From an uncultured Bacteroidales bacterium (GTDB lineage: Bacteria; Bacteroidota; Bacteroidia; Bacteroidales; P3), in contig ONCC01000037.1 of assembly GCA_900316235.1 (NCBI GenBank), forward strand, positions 1 to 39,060: 39,060 nucleotides of DNA, in the 5' to 3' direction. The position numbers and the translations under genes were made by a program. Shown one piece after another: positions 11,113 through 21,700 of the stretch (positions are counted from its first letter, which is position 1; each line of letters opens with the position of its first letter). Under the pieces are notes generated by a model. That model was not told where the DNA came from. It searched no databases and saw nothing but the letters and a program-made list of their open reading frames with translations.

Positions 11113-11808
11113 TTACAGAGTAGCGGCTTTGGTGTCGACTTTGACGCCGGGGCTCATGGTGCTGCTGATAGCGATGCTCTTCACGTAGGTACCTTTAGCG
11201 GCACTGGGTTTGAGCTTCATAATCATCTGGAGCACCTCGCGGGCGTTCTCAACAATTTTCTGGTTGTCGAAGGAGCACTTGGCAACGGCGGTATGGATGA
11301 TACCGAACTTGTCGACCTTAAAGTCGATCTTACCAGCCTTAGCTTCCTGGACAGCCTTACCAATCTCCATGGTAACGGTGCCGGTCTTGGGGTTCGGCAT
11401 CAAGCCACGGGGACCGAGGATACGTCCAAGAGCACCAATCTTAGGCATGCAGCTGGGCATGGTGATGATGACATCAACATCGGTCCAACCACCCTTAATC
11501 TTGGTGACATACTCATCCAGGCCGTAGTAGTCGGCACCGGCGGCTTTGGCCTCTTCCTCTTTGTCGGGGGTGCAAAGCACGAGGACGCGGACGGTCTTAC
11601 CCGTACCGTGGGGCAGCGTCACGCTACCACGAACCATCTGGTTGGCCTTGCGGGGGTCAACACCCAGACGAACGTCGATATCCACGGAAGCATCGAACTT
11701 GGTGAAGGTGATGTTCTTCACGATGCTGACAGCCTCCTCGAGGGAATACACTTTGCTACCGTCAAACTTGGCGACAGCCTCTTTCTGTTTTTTAGTCAGT
11801 TTTGCCAT
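11113..11808 (-). CDS. rplA: 50S ribosomal protein L1
   Basis: This 231-aa 23S rRNA-binding protein of the L1 stalk is a translational regulator of its own operon in many bacteria. Diagnostic blocks are the N-terminal [65 protein letters not shown], and a C-terminal [23 protein letters not shown]. The length is typical. It is placed between rplK (71 nt upstream) and rplJ (23 nt downstream). Confidence 0.98.
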   Translation of the reverse strand: MAKLTKKQKEAVAKFDGSKVYSLEEAVSIVKNITFTKFDASVDIDVRLGVDPRKANQMVRGSVTLPHGTGKTVRVLVLCTPDKEEEAKAAGADYYGLDEYVTKIKGGWTDVDVIITMPSCMPKIGALGRILGPRGLMPNPKTGTVTMEIGKAVQEAKAGKIDFKVDKFGIIHTAVAKCSFDNQKIVENAREVLQMIMKLKPSAAKGTYVKSIAISSTMSPGVKVDTKAATL

Positions 11809-11879
11809 TTTGGTCTTTTTTTGTGGTCACCGCATGTTCGCTTGCGCTACTGGTGCTACCACTTGTTCATAAATCTTTT

Positions 11880-12323
11880 TTACTTCTTGAGGGGATTCTC
11901 ACCCGTAACGGTGATACCCATGCTGCGGGCAGTACCGGCCACCATGCTCATGGCGCTCTCAACCGTGAAGCAGTTGAGATCGGGCATTTTGGCTTCGGCA
12001 ATCTGGCGCACTTGCTCCCAGGTGACCGAGGCGACCTTGACGCGGTTGGGTTCGCCAGAACCCTTCTGAGCCTTGGACATCTCTTTCAGCTGGACAGCAA
12101 CAGGAGGAGTTTTCAGTACAAAGTCAAAGGACTTGTCCGTATACACAGTGATGATGACAGGGACGACTTTACCGGCCTGGTCCTGTGTACGGGCGTTGAA
12201 CTGCTTGCAGAACTCCATGATGTTCACACCTTTCGCACCGAGAGCCGGTCCGACAGGAGGAGCGGGATTGGCAGCACCGCCTTTGATTTGCAATTTAATC
12301 AATCCTGCAACTTCTTTTGCCAT
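11880..12323 (-). CDS. rplK: 50S ribosomal protein L11
   Basis: This 147-aa protein of the GTPase-associated centre contacts 23S rRNA and, in many bacteria, is needed for RelA activation. Family blocks are [20 protein letters not shown] near the start, [20 protein letters not shown], and the C-terminal ARSMGITV. It is full length. It starts 32 nt after the nusG stop and precedes rplA. Confidence 0.98.
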   Translation of the reverse strand: MAKEVAGLIKLQIKGGAANPAPPVGPALGAKGVNIMEFCKQFNARTQDQAGKVVPVIITVYTDKSFDFVLKTPPVAVQLKEMSKAQKGSGEPNRVKVASVTWEQVRQIAEAKMPDLNCFTVESAMSMVAGTARSMGITVTGENPLKK

Positions 12324-12355
12324 TGAATTAAATTTTGATAGGGTTAATTAATCGG

Positions 12356-12901
12356 TTACTGTTCTTTCTCTACCTGCGAGAAACTGAGTTCGAGAGGAGT
12401 CTTGCGACCGAAGATTTTGACCGTAACTTTCAATTTCTTCTTTTCCTCGTTGACCTCTTCAACGACACCGATGAAACTATTGAAAGCACCATCGATGACC
12501 TTCACGTTCTCGCCGACAATGAAACGATCCATAGCATCGGCGTTCTCCAACTGCTCGTCCATCTTTCCGAGGATGCGGTTGATTTCGGCCTGACGCATAG
12601 GGATAGGTTTGCCCTCGCGCTCACGAAGGAAATCGAGAACATTGGGCAGGTTCTGGATGACAGGGATAATCTCATCGCGCAAGTCGGCCTCGATAATCAC
12701 ATAGCCGGGGAAGTAGTTGCGGTCCTTGACCACCTTCTTCCCGTTGCGGATGGAAACCACCTGCTCGGTGGGAATCAGCACAGTGGGCACATCGTTACTC
12801 CAGCCACGTTTGGCCATTTCGTTCTCGATATACTCCTTTGCCTTCTTCTCCTTGCCGCTGATTGCTCTAACGACATACCACTTTTTTTCCTGTTGTTCCA
12901 T
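12356..12901 (-). CDS. nusG: Transcription termination/antitermination protein NusG
   Basis: This 181-aa elongation factor binds the RNA polymerase clamp and links it to Rho or the ribosome. The N-terminal NGN domain (KKWYVVRAISGKEKKAKEYI ... YFPGYVIIEADL) is followed by a linker and a C-terminal KOW domain (VGENVKVIDGAFNSFIGVVE). Its place between secE and rplK is the conserved order. About 110 nt separate it from secE and show nothing distinctive. Confidence 0.98.
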   Translation of the reverse strand: MEQQEKKWYVVRAISGKEKKAKEYIENEMAKRGWSNDVPTVLIPTEQVVSIRNGKKVVKDRNYFPGYVIIEADLRDEIIPVIQNLPNVLDFLREREGKPIPMRQAEINRILGKMDEQLENADAMDRFIVGENVKVIDGAFNSFIGVVEEVNEEKKKLKVTVKIFGRKTPLELSFSQVEKEQ

Positions 12902-13012
12902 TGATAGTATAAAAACAGTGAAATAAACTTATAATCACACTTGTTTCACGGTCACCGCGACGAGCCTCAAAGAGATTTGGGAAGCAAGACCCGGGCGTTG
13001 ACGCGACCGTTG

Positions 13013-13228
13013 TTATCCAAGCAGATTGTAAAAGTTTCCAAGCAATCCCTTCCAGCTTCCGCTCTGGACACCGAAAACGATATCCATCACGAAGACGATG
13101 AGGGCAATGATAATGGAGGCGACGGCAACGACCACAGCGCTGCTCTGCAACTCCTTGAATGTAGGCCACGACACTTTGTGCACCAACTCGTCGTAGCTCG
13201 ACTTCACATATTCACCAAACTTTGACAT
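13013..13228 (-). CDS. secE: Preprotein translocase subunit SecE
   Basis: This 71-aa protein has a short amphipathic N-terminal helix (SSYDELVHKVSWPTFKELQ, including the VSWPT motif) and a single membrane segment (about residues 30-50, AVVVAVASIIIALIVFVMDI). It is the single-TM short form of SecE that clamps SecY in the Sec translocon. It lies just downstream of tRNA-Trp and upstream of nusG, as in most bacteria. Confidence 0.95.
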   Translation of the reverse strand: MSKFGEYVKSSYDELVHKVSWPTFKELQSSAVVVAVASIIIALIVFVMDIVFGVQSGSWKGLLGNFYNLLG

Positions 13229-13252
13229 TTTCTTTTAAACTAGTTTTTTTAT

Positions 13253-13326
13253 TGGCAGGGGCAGAGAGAATCGAACTCCCAACCACGGTTTTGGAGACCG
13301 CCATTATACCATTTAACTATGCCCCT
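13253..13326 (-). tRNA. tRNA-Trp (anticodon CCA)
   Basis: The acceptor strands AGGGGCA and TGCCCCT pair perfectly, with a G discriminator and an encoded CCA end. The anticodon stem GCGGT..ACCGT carries the loop CTCCAAA with anticodon CCA. The T arm GTTCGATTC is present. It lies between tuf and secE, a frequent arrangement. Confidence 0.95.
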
Positions 13327-13328
13327 GA

Positions 13329-13354
13329 AAAGCCGCGTCGCTCTCGACGCGGCT
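13329..13354 (-). terminator. Hairpin after tuf
   Basis: AGCCGCGTCG (13331-13340) and CGACGCGGCT (13345-13354) form a perfect 10-bp stem with a 4-nt loop, 17 nt after the tuf stop. On the minus strand only four T follow before tRNA-Trp begins. It may be a partial terminator or a processing structure separating tuf from the tRNA-Trp/secE segment. Confidence 0.6.
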
Positions 13355-13371
13355 GTGGTCAATCAACGAAA

Positions 13372-14559
13372 TTATTCGATGATCTTGGTCACCTGACCGG
13401 AACCAACGGTGCGGCCACCCTCGCGGATAGCGAAGCGCAGGTTCTCGTTCAGAGCGATGTCGGAGATCAGCTCCACAGTGATCGTCAGGTTGTCACCAGG
13501 CATAACCATCTCGCGGCCCTCGGGGAGCATGATGGTACCGGTCACGTCAGTGGTACGGAAGTAGAACTGGGGACGATAGTTGTTGTGGAACGGGGTGTGA
13601 CGGCCGCCTTCCTCTTTCTTCAGGATATAGACAGCAGCCTCGAATTTGTGGTGAGGTTTCACCGAGCCGGGCTTGGCGATAACCATACCACGACGGATTT
13701 CGTTCTTGTCGATACCGCGGAGGAGCAGACCCACGTTGTCGCCGGCCTCACCCTCATCGAGGATCTTACGGAACATCTCAACACCAGTGACGGTGGATTT
13801 CAGTTTCTCAGCACCCATACCAATGATGTCGACGGGGTCACCAGTGTGGATAACACCAGTCTCGATACGACCGGTAGCAACGGTACCACGGCCGGTGATG
13901 GAGAACACGTCCTCGATGGGCATCAGGAAGTCTTTATCTTTCTGACGGACGGGCTCGGGAATCCAGTTGTCGACAGCATCCATCAGCTCCTCGACGGCCT
14001 TCACACCGCTGGCTTCGCCATTCAGAGCGGCGAGGGCGGAACCACGGATGATGGGGATGTTGTCGCCATCGAAGTCATAGGAGCTGAGGAGCTCGCGGAC
14101 TTCCATCTCGACGAGGTCGAGCAGCTCGGGATCGTCAACAAGGTCGCACTTGTTCAGGAACACAACGAGCTGGGGAACGCCAACCTGACGGGCGAGCAGG
14201 ATGTGCTCACGGGTCTGGGGCATGGGACCGTCGGTAGCAGCGACGACGAGGATAGCACCGTCCATCTGGGCAGCACCGGTAACCATGTTCTTCACATAGT
14301 CGGCGTGACCCGGGCAGTCGACGTGAGCGTAGTGACGCTTCTCGGTCTGATACTCAACGTGAGCGGTGTTGATGGTGATACCACGCTCTTTCTCTTCAGG
14401 AGCGGAGTCGATGCTGTCGAAGCTCTTCACCTCAGAAAGGCCCTTCTCAGCGAGAACCTTGGTGATAGCAGCGGTGAGGGTGGTCTTACCATGGTCAACG
14501 TGGCCAATAGTACCGATGTTGACATGCGGTTTAGAACGATCGAATTTTTCTTTTGCCAT
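13372..14559 (-). CDS. tuf: Elongation factor Tu
   Basis: This 395-aa GTPase delivers aminoacyl-tRNA to the ribosome. The G1 motif GHVDHGKT, switch [14 protein letters not shown] and the SAL-type motif (RGSALAAL) are all present. Domains 2 and 3 are complete to [11 protein letters not shown]. It is full length. It is the first protein gene after a four-tRNA cluster and is followed by a hairpin and tRNA-Trp. The arrangement parallels E. coli tufB, which is also preceded by Thr, Tyr, Gly and Thr tRNAs. Confidence 0.99.
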   Translation of the reverse strand: MAKEKFDRSKPHVNIGTIGHVDHGKTTLTAAITKVLAEKGLSEVKSFDSIDSAPEEKERGITINTAHVEYQTEKRHYAHVDCPGHADYVKNMVTGAAQMDGAILVVAATDGPMPQTREHILLARQVGVPQLVVFLNKCDLVDDPELLDLVEMEVRELLSSYDFDGDNIPIIRGSALAALNGEASGVKAVEELMDAVDNWIPEPVRQKDKDFLMPIEDVFSITGRGTVATGRIETGVIHTGDPVDIIGMGAEKLKSTVTGVEMFRKILDEGEAGDNVGLLLRGIDKNEIRRGMVIAKPGSVKPHHKFEAAVYILKKEEGGRHTPFHNNYRPQFYFRTTDVTGTIMLPEGREMVMPGDNLTITVELISDIALNENLRFAIREGGRTVGSGQVTKIIE

Positions 14560-14674
14560 TTTTAATACGTATTAAATGTTAACAATAATATTAGTTCACG
14601 TTCAAAGAGGGCGTGCCTACGGCATTCGTCCTCATTTTTTTTTATTTTCCTTCATACTTTCGGCATGAAAAGAG

Positions 14675-14746
14675 AGCCACAGACGAGAGTCGGACTCGTG
14701 ACCTCTTCCTTACCAAGGAAGCGCTCTACCACTGAGCTACTGCGGC
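14675..14746 (-). tRNA. tRNA-Thr (anticodon GGT)
   Basis: The acceptor GCCGCAG pairs with CTGTGGC (one G-U). The D arm begins GCTCAGTGGTAGAGC. The anticodon stem CTTCC/GGAAG carries anticodon GGT. T arm present; CCA is not encoded. It is the last tRNA before tuf. Confidence 0.93.
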
Positions 14747-14822
14747 TTATGTTTCTCACACTCTCTTTTGAGAACCTTTCTTTTTCGACACGGAGCGCGG
14801 TTCTGTGCTGTCTCCGCTGTTT

Positions 14823-14898
14823 TGGAGCGGAAGACGGGGCTCGAACCCGCCACCTATAGCTTGGAAGGCTATCGCTCTACCAAATGAGCTACTTCCGC
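14823..14898 (-). tRNA. tRNA-Gly (anticodon TCC)
   Basis: The acceptor strands GCGGAAG and CTTCCGC pair perfectly. The anticodon stem ATAGC/GCTAT carries anticodon TCC. T arm GGTTCGAGCC present and CCA encoded. It is the third tRNA in the transcription order of the cluster. Confidence 0.93.
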
Positions 14899-14917
14899 AT
14901 CGTGAAGTTTGGCTTCG

Positions 14918-14999
14918 TGGGGGAGGGTGGACTCGAACCACCGAACTCTTCCGAGGACAGATTTACAGTCTGTTGCAATTGCCGCTATGCGACTCCCCC
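14918..14999 (-). tRNA. tRNA-Tyr (anticodon GTA)
   Basis: The acceptor GGGGGAG pairs with CTCCCCC. The anticodon stem CAGA/TCTG carries anticodon GTA. A long variable arm gives an 82-nt class II tRNA, as expected for bacterial tRNA-Tyr. CCA is not encoded. Confidence 0.93.
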
Positions 15000-15043
15000 A
15001 GTATTTTTGTCCGATTGCTCAGTTTTTCGAGAGTCGGACCTCG

Positions 15044-15116
15044 AGCCGATGAAGGGACTCGAACCCCCGACAGGCTGATTACAAATCAGCTACTCTACCA
15101 ACTGAGTTACATCGGC
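15044..15116 (-). tRNA. tRNA-Thr (anticodon TGT)
   Basis: The acceptor strands GCCGATG and CATCGGC pair perfectly. The anticodon stem CTGAT/ATCAG carries anticodon TGT. T arm GGTTCGAGTCC present; CCA is not encoded. It is the first gene of the tRNA-tuf cluster, about 45 nt downstream of the promoter at 15163-15193. Confidence 0.93.
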
Positions 15117-15162
15117 TTTTGTCAACCTTTCAAACAACTCTTTTTCTCTAGGATTGAGGTTG

Positions 15163-15193
15163 CAAAAATACTACTTTTTTCAAATCCGACAAA
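15163..15193 (-). promoter_or_regulatory. Bacteroidetes-type promoter of the tRNA-tuf operon
   Basis: On the minus strand TTTG (complement of 15190-15193), a 19-nt spacer and TATTTTTG (complement of 15163-15170) match the -33 TTTG / -7 TAnnTTTG consensus. It lies upstream of the first tRNA in an AT-rich stretch. The gap 15117-15493 holds this promoter, the terminator at 15403-15432, the palindrome at 15448-15486 and otherwise nothing I can recognise. Confidence 0.7.
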
Positions 15194-15402
15194 AGTTTTT
15201 TTCAAATTTTTTCATTTTCTATATACAACAAACTGATTTTCTTAATCATAAATGTTTATATTTTTTTACCCCACATCTCGTCCAACGTCACAAAAACGCC
15301 CCTACCCTACCCTTTCAACTCCCAAAATCGCCCCCCGACGGCACCAAAAAACGCCAAAATAGCGAAAAAACGTATAATGTATTGTATTTCAATAAAGAAG
15401 AC

Positions 15403-15432
15403 AAAAATCCCCGCCAGATAGCGGGGATTTTT
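15403..15432 (-). terminator. Terminator of the giant T9SS gene
   Basis: AAAAATCCCCGC (15403-15414) and GCGGGGATTTTT (15421-15432) form a perfect 12-bp stem with a CAGATA loop and U-tracts in both directions. It lies about 60 nt beyond the stop of the minus-strand T9SS gene and isolates it from the tRNA operon. Confidence 0.85.
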
Positions 15433-15447
15433 GTCGGTTTTAGCGTT

Positions 15448-15486
15448 TGCTCCACTGCGGTCGCAGGCCTGCTAAGCAGGCAGACG
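15448..15486. repeat. GC-rich palindromic block
   Basis: CTGCGG and CCGCAG bracket an inner hairpin GCCTGC-TAA-GCAGGC, located between the T9SS gene stop and its terminator. It could be a REP-like unit or part of the 3' UTR. Only one copy is seen in the window. Confidence 0.35.
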
Positions 15487-15493
15487 CCGCAGG

Positions 15494-15750
15494 TTAGCGG
15501 ACGATGAGTTTGCGGATGGCGTTCACCTGCTCGCCCACGATGCGGACGAAGTAGGCACCCTGTGCCATGTCGGTCACGTCGATGGTGAGCTCGCCCTCGT
15601 TGACGGTCCACTCACCAGCCTTGCGGCCGTTCATGTCGACCACCGTCACCGTGGCCTTTCCCTCGATGCCCTTCAGGGTCACCGTGCTGCTGGCCGGGTT
15701 CGGGTAGAGGCTGACATTGGCGGCGTTGACATCGTCGATGCCGGTGCTGC
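15494..15750 (-). pseudogene. Out-of-frame T9SS sorting domain belonging to the giant FN3 gene
   Basis: After a frame change near 15747-15752 the minus strand encodes STGIDDVNAANVSLYPNPAS, then VTLKGIEGKATVTVVDMNG, then GAYFVRIVGEQVNAIRKLIVR and a stop. This is a complete type A T9SS C-terminal sorting domain: the YPNPA start, beta-sandwich strands and a basic end. It is the natural C-terminus of the 2060-aa frame upstream, which instead runs into a nonsense tail. As sequenced, the sorting signal is not translated with its passenger. One base too many, or a deletion not divisible by three, would explain it; sequencing error is also possible. Confidence 0.8.
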
Positions 15751-18700
15751 GGGACGTGGGTACCCTGGTCGAAGCCCTGGAAGCCGTAGTTCACCACGAA
15801 GCGGGTGGCACCCGTGGGAGCCGTCCAGCTGATGACTGCGCTGTTGGCAGTCACGCTGCCGACGGTCACGTTGGTCACGCCCTCGCAGGCGATGGTGGTG
15901 AAGTGGGCGGGAGTGCTCCACTCGCTGGTGTCGCCCTCGCTGCAGATGGCGCGAACCAGGAAGGTGTATTCAACACCGTAGCTGAGGCCCGTGACATTGA
16001 AGGGGTTGGCGGTGGCGAGGTGGTACTGGTCGTAGCCTTCGCCGGTGAGGTGGATCTGCCATTTCTCCTGGCCTTCCACAGCGGTCCAGCCGAGGGTGGC
16101 GCTATTGAGCGTCACATTGCTGGAGGTGAGTGCGGTGGGCACGTCGCAAGGATGAGCGGCAGTGGTCACGGTGCGGACCTCCCAGTCGCTGTAGATGCCT
16201 TCGGCGCAGACGGAGCGCAGGCCGATGGCATAGGTCGTGCTGGCGGTGAGGCCGGTGAAGGTGTAGGTGTTGCCGGTGATGGCGCTGTCGGCGACAAGGG
16301 GTTCAGCCCACTCGCCCTCGACGATAGCCACCTCGAAGTTCTCGGCCTCGGCGCTGAAGTCGACAGTGATATAGTTCTCGTCGATAATCATCGTGTCGAT
16401 GACAGGAGCGTCGCAGACGAAGACGGTACCATCGGTAACTACAATATTGTCGATGGCGGCGGGAGGATTGGTACCCATGCTCAGGTCGTTGCGCCACATG
16501 AAGACCAGGAAGTAGCGGCCGGCAGTGACGTTAACAGTGTCGGTCACGGTGCTCCAGGTGCTGTCGAGGTTCAACTTGCCGCCCTCGGGATTGAGATTAA
16601 TCCAACCCGTGGGATTATCTGTGTAGCTTTCCATATCGCCAGGATAACTGCCAGCCGGGAATGTGGCATCGCCAGGAGCGAGCCAAGCAAAGAGGAAGTC
16701 ATAATTGCTCTCGCCATAGGCTTTCCAGTCGAAACTGAAGGAATAAGCACCGGAATCGGGGAAACTGAGGGCGCGGGCAGCATACGAATAACTGGAAGTA
16801 GTAATCTCGTAGGTATTGGTGGTGCCATTGTCCTGACTGATGTAGAGAGCCTGGCTGCCACCATTGTCAGTGGCATTGCCAATATACCAACCATTACCGT
16901 CTCGCTGGTTGTTGATAATCCAGTTGTTGTTATCGGGAGCGGTGGCCTCAAAGCCAGTCATGTAGGGGAACGTGGTCACGGGGTTAGGATCAACGATGCG
17001 AACCACACCGATGCTGGTGTCATTGCCATAGGCATTGGATGCCACGAAGGTAATGGTGTCGAAACCGGCGGCATTGTAGACAATGCGGATAGAGTCGCCG
17101 CTGCCAATCATCACAGCCGTACCAGCGTCGACCATCGTGGAATTCCAAGTGAGGGTGGTGGTGGCGCTGTCGCCTTCAACACGGACAACACTATAGTTGC
17201 CGGTATCACCAAGGTAGAGGTTTGCATCGCCATCGAGGTAGTACATCGGGGCGAGGACATTACGAACGCCCACATTGGTGACAGCCACCTCGCCATACTG
17301 CTTATTGACAGCATGGAAAGCGAAGCGGACGGTCTGGCCTGCATAAGCGCTCACGGGCAGACGACGCCACAAGAAAACGTTAGTGTTGATGGTATCGACA
17401 AGCATCGTGTCGGTGAAGCTGGCTTCGGCGAAGTCGCCAGTGGGAGACACACGAATCTCATAGGAAGCCACAGCGTTGGCATAATAACTATCCGCATCGC
17501 CAGCTACCATGTAGCAAAGCTTGAAGTTAGTATCAGCGGAGGCGGGGATAGTGATAGCCGGAGTCACCAGCCAATCGTTAGTCACATTGGAGCTACTTCC
17601 TGCTATAGAATAGAGGTATCCATATCCATAGTTTGCACTATTAGCGGCACTCTGAGCCCAAGTAGCATTGGGGCGTCCAGTGTTGAAGGTCTCCCAGCAA
17701 ATCGGAATTTCATAGAATAGCTGCTGCAGGAAGGGCACCGTGGCAGGCAGACACTCGGTGGAATAAGAGTCAGAGATGTCGGCACTGAGGGTACCATCGG
17801 AGCAGACAATGGACACCTTCACCTCGTAACGGGTGGCAGGCGTCAGACCATTGATGGTGATGTTGTTGGTGGTGGCGGTAAGGGTGGTCCAAGTAGCAGT
17901 GGTATCACCAGCCACTTTGTACTTCACATCATAGCTCGTGGCCGTACCCTTCCAACTCAGCGAGAGGCTGGTGGAGGTGGCACTGTCGAGCACAAGGCTG
18001 TCAGCGGGCATACAATGGGGCGCAACCATCAGGGTCACACTGTAGAGGTAGAAGTCGCTACTAGAAGCACCGGCGAGGGGTTTAATGACGAGGCGGTCGC
18101 CCGTACCAGTATAGTTGATAAGGTAGATGTCGGTGGTGCTCTGCGTGCCAGTGAGCGACACAGTGTCGATGGGGGTGAAATCACCACCCATGCCGTTGCC
18201 AATGCCAACCAGCATCACGGTAGAACTGCTATAAGCGCTGGCGGTGACGCGAGCCATCAAGGTGTTGATAGGCACTGCGGTCAGGGGAGAAATAGCGTAG
18301 TAGTTGCTGAAGATATTGATACCGGTAGTGCTGTAATAAGATACATTGGTGTTCCAGCAGGGAACGGCGGAAGTAAAGACTGCGGTGTAGGGAATGGTGA
18401 CGGGGGCACAATCGGTGCGGGCCGAAAGGGCACCATAGACAATGGTGTCGCCACAGATGGCGCCCACGCGCACACTATAGTTTGTGGAGGGGGTCAGACC
18501 GTTGATGGTGTAGGGGCTGGCGGTGGCGATGCCACTGACGGTCCACACACTGTCGGTCGGGGCTTTGTACTCAATGCTCCACGAATCCTCAGCGCCATTG
18601 GCAATCCAGCTCACAGTGACATTGTCGCTGCCACTGTTGGCCAGCGTGGCCGTAGGAGCCATACAGGCACCCTCGCAGTTGCCGAAGAACTGGATGTTGG

Positions 18701-21700
18701 GGGCATTACTGTTGGAGGAGGTCGAAGGAGCAGTCGCTCCGCCATAGGTGATGGGGCTGCTGCTACTGTAAGCATAGCGGCTGGTATAGTATCCCTGATA
18801 GATGCTATAGTCATATGTGTATGTGTTTTTCGCCCTCCAATAGTTGTATCCTGAACCGAGGCGCTTAGTGGTGGTAACAGTGGTAACCACCAGTTGCTGG
18901 TTATTATGGGCAGGGATAGTATAGAGGCTGTCGAAGGGGATGTAGACCCAACCGTTGCTGCCCACAGTGAACTGACGTCCAGTCACCACTTTAGTCATGT
19001 TCGAATTCGAATCGGGAATAGCAGAAGCCAGATAGAGATTGTTATTATAGCTGGTGAGGTGGGAGTTATTGGAATCAACAAAGCCCAGATAGATATCCAT
19101 CGAGTAGTTCACCTGATCGGCATTGTCGGAATTGTAGAAGTATGCATTGTAGGACACACCTTTCAAAGTGTCGAGACCATTGAGGATGGTGTCGCTGTAA
19201 ATGGTCTGCGAGAAGCTATAACTGGCGCTGTAATAAGCGGGAGCATAAGAAGAGGAGGTGGCAGCCTCGTCGTCGGTGAAATACTGTCCACAGAGAGGAC
19301 CATGTGTGGAGAAGAAGATCTCGACAGTCTCAGCAGTATCTTGAGTGCCACAGAGGGTGGCGACCTCAACACGGTAGGTATGGTCAACCGTCAAGCCAGT
19401 ATAACTCTTGCTGATGCCGGCAACAACCTCGGTCACGGGAGCGACAGTGGCGTCGGTAAGGTCGGTCAGCGTCAAGCGTGCGCCGGCACTGGCGATACCC
19501 ATGTCAGCCAGATATTCCCACTCGATGGTAGCAGAATCGGCGGCCACAGCGACGACGTTACCCTTGACAACAGGGTAGCAGCGCATCTGGGTCATAAAGG
19601 GGCCGATGTAGAGGTAGTCGGTGGTATCCATGCCCTCATCACCTTCACATAGCGTAGCCACATAGGCGTAGTAGATAGTGTTGGGTTGGAGGGTATTGAC
19701 GGTATAATTGGAGGAATCCTCAACCAAGAAGTGAGCCTCAGTGCTGTCGATGACCTCACCAGTGGTGTCGTTGAGGATGTAGGTCTTGAGCATCAGGTCG
19801 TAGCCGTTTTCCGAGGTACCGGTCCATTCAAAGTCGGCACTCTCGTAGGTCACATTGTCGATGCTGCCGCTACCGCCCAAAGGCATGCGGCAGTTGGGGA
19901 TGAAGTTAATTTCGATATCATCAATATAAAGCTGATCAGTATACTCGCCGTACTCATCGTCGCCATCGCCCAGACGGAAGGCAACCCACACGGTGTCTTC
20001 AGGCTCGAAGGTGGTGAGGGTGTCGGAGAAGAACTCGTACATGGTCGACTGAGTGTAGTCTATGTCATCATAAAGCATAGAGAAGAGCGGGATAAAAGTG
20101 GACGCATCAGCGGGGTCTCTCATAACACCGGCCTGGAAGGTGCTTCCTGCACCAGCCCAAGAATTGCCGATGGCGTAGAACTTCACATGCAGCATGGCGG
20201 GGTTGACAGCGAAAGCCGGGGTGGCAATGAGGTTGACATCCTCGGGATAACTAACCGCCATCTCCAAACTCTTGGTGCCGCTGTGGGCATAGTAGGAGTA
20301 ATCATAGACATAGGGGTAAGCGTAGGAGTAGCCCTCCGTACTGTCAACAACGGTCCAGCAAGCGGGTACCGTGTATGAGTCGGCATCCTCGAAGCCATAG
20401 CTCCAGGGAAGCTCGGAGACAGCACCACAAGGAGTTCTCATCGAGAGGCGTACAATGCCGCTGGTGTCGCCTTCGTCGCTGCCGCAGACTTTGGCCACGC
20501 CAAGGGTATAGGCAGTGCTGGCGAGGAGATCGGTAAAGACATAATAGTTTTCAGAGATAGCTTCCTCTGTGTAGAGCGAGTCGCCCACATAGACGAGATA
20601 GGTACCAGCCTCGGCGGCATTCCACATGAAGACAATGTTGCCGTCCTCGTCAACGCTGTCGCGCAAGGCTGTAGGAGCAATACAGGAGGGGCAGGGATTG
20701 GCGAGGGACACCAAGGTGTCGCGACCGCTCATATTCGCAATGGTGAAAATCGGGCTGCCGCTTCCATCGGCGATATAACCACCCATTTCACTAGCGTAAC
20801 TTCCTTCGGTAAAGGTGAGGACAACGGGACTGCCCGAGCAGACCATGATAGAGGCTGTATCGTAAATACGGGTGCTGGACATACCCTGGGTGGGCATCAT
20901 AAAGGAACCCATGAGGGCGCCACTCTGATAGACATTGATGGTGTTGCCGTTCCAACCGTCGCCATAAGAATCTTCAGCATAGATAGTGATATTGCAGCTA
21001 CCGCCTTCGCAGTGGGTCATGGCACTGCCTTCGCGCGGAAGGATTTCGCCCTCAGAGCAGGTAGGGACAACAGAGAAATAATAGAGAGTCTGAGCCTGGA
21101 GACCATAAAGGTCATAGGTGGTGTCGTTGACAGTGACAGTCATGGTGTCGCCAGCACCGGCGCCATTGGGCCAGTAGGTAAGGGAATAGGACTGAGCGTT
21201 GAGAGAAGTGTCAATCCAGCCGATGGTCATACTCTCGGAAGTGATGCTATGAGCAGCAATGCTCTGCACACGGAAGCAGGTAGGAGCGGAACCGATGCGG
21301 ATGTCATCGATGTAGAGATGATATTCATCATCGGAAAGGTGCTTAATGGCCACATACTTTGTACCCGCAGGCACCACAGCCATATACTCGGTCCAAGGAG
21401 AGCCACTTTCCACCTCAACTGTAGCGCTGAAGGTGAACGAGGCGACCTCATTGGTGGTACTGGAGAAACCCACGGCGAACTCCTCGTCATAGGAAGTGCT
21501 GGGTTGGTACCAGAACGTGAATACCTCGGTACCAGTAGCCACCTCGAACTCGGGCGAGATAAGGTACTGAGGCGGGGTCGTTGTGTAGTAAAAGTCGAAA
21601 CACTTGGCTCCCGAATGGGGGTTCGTCGACGTGATTCCTGCTGACGATGCAGTCAGGACCTTTGTCCACTGGGCGTAAGCCGTGCTATCAGCATCTTCAA

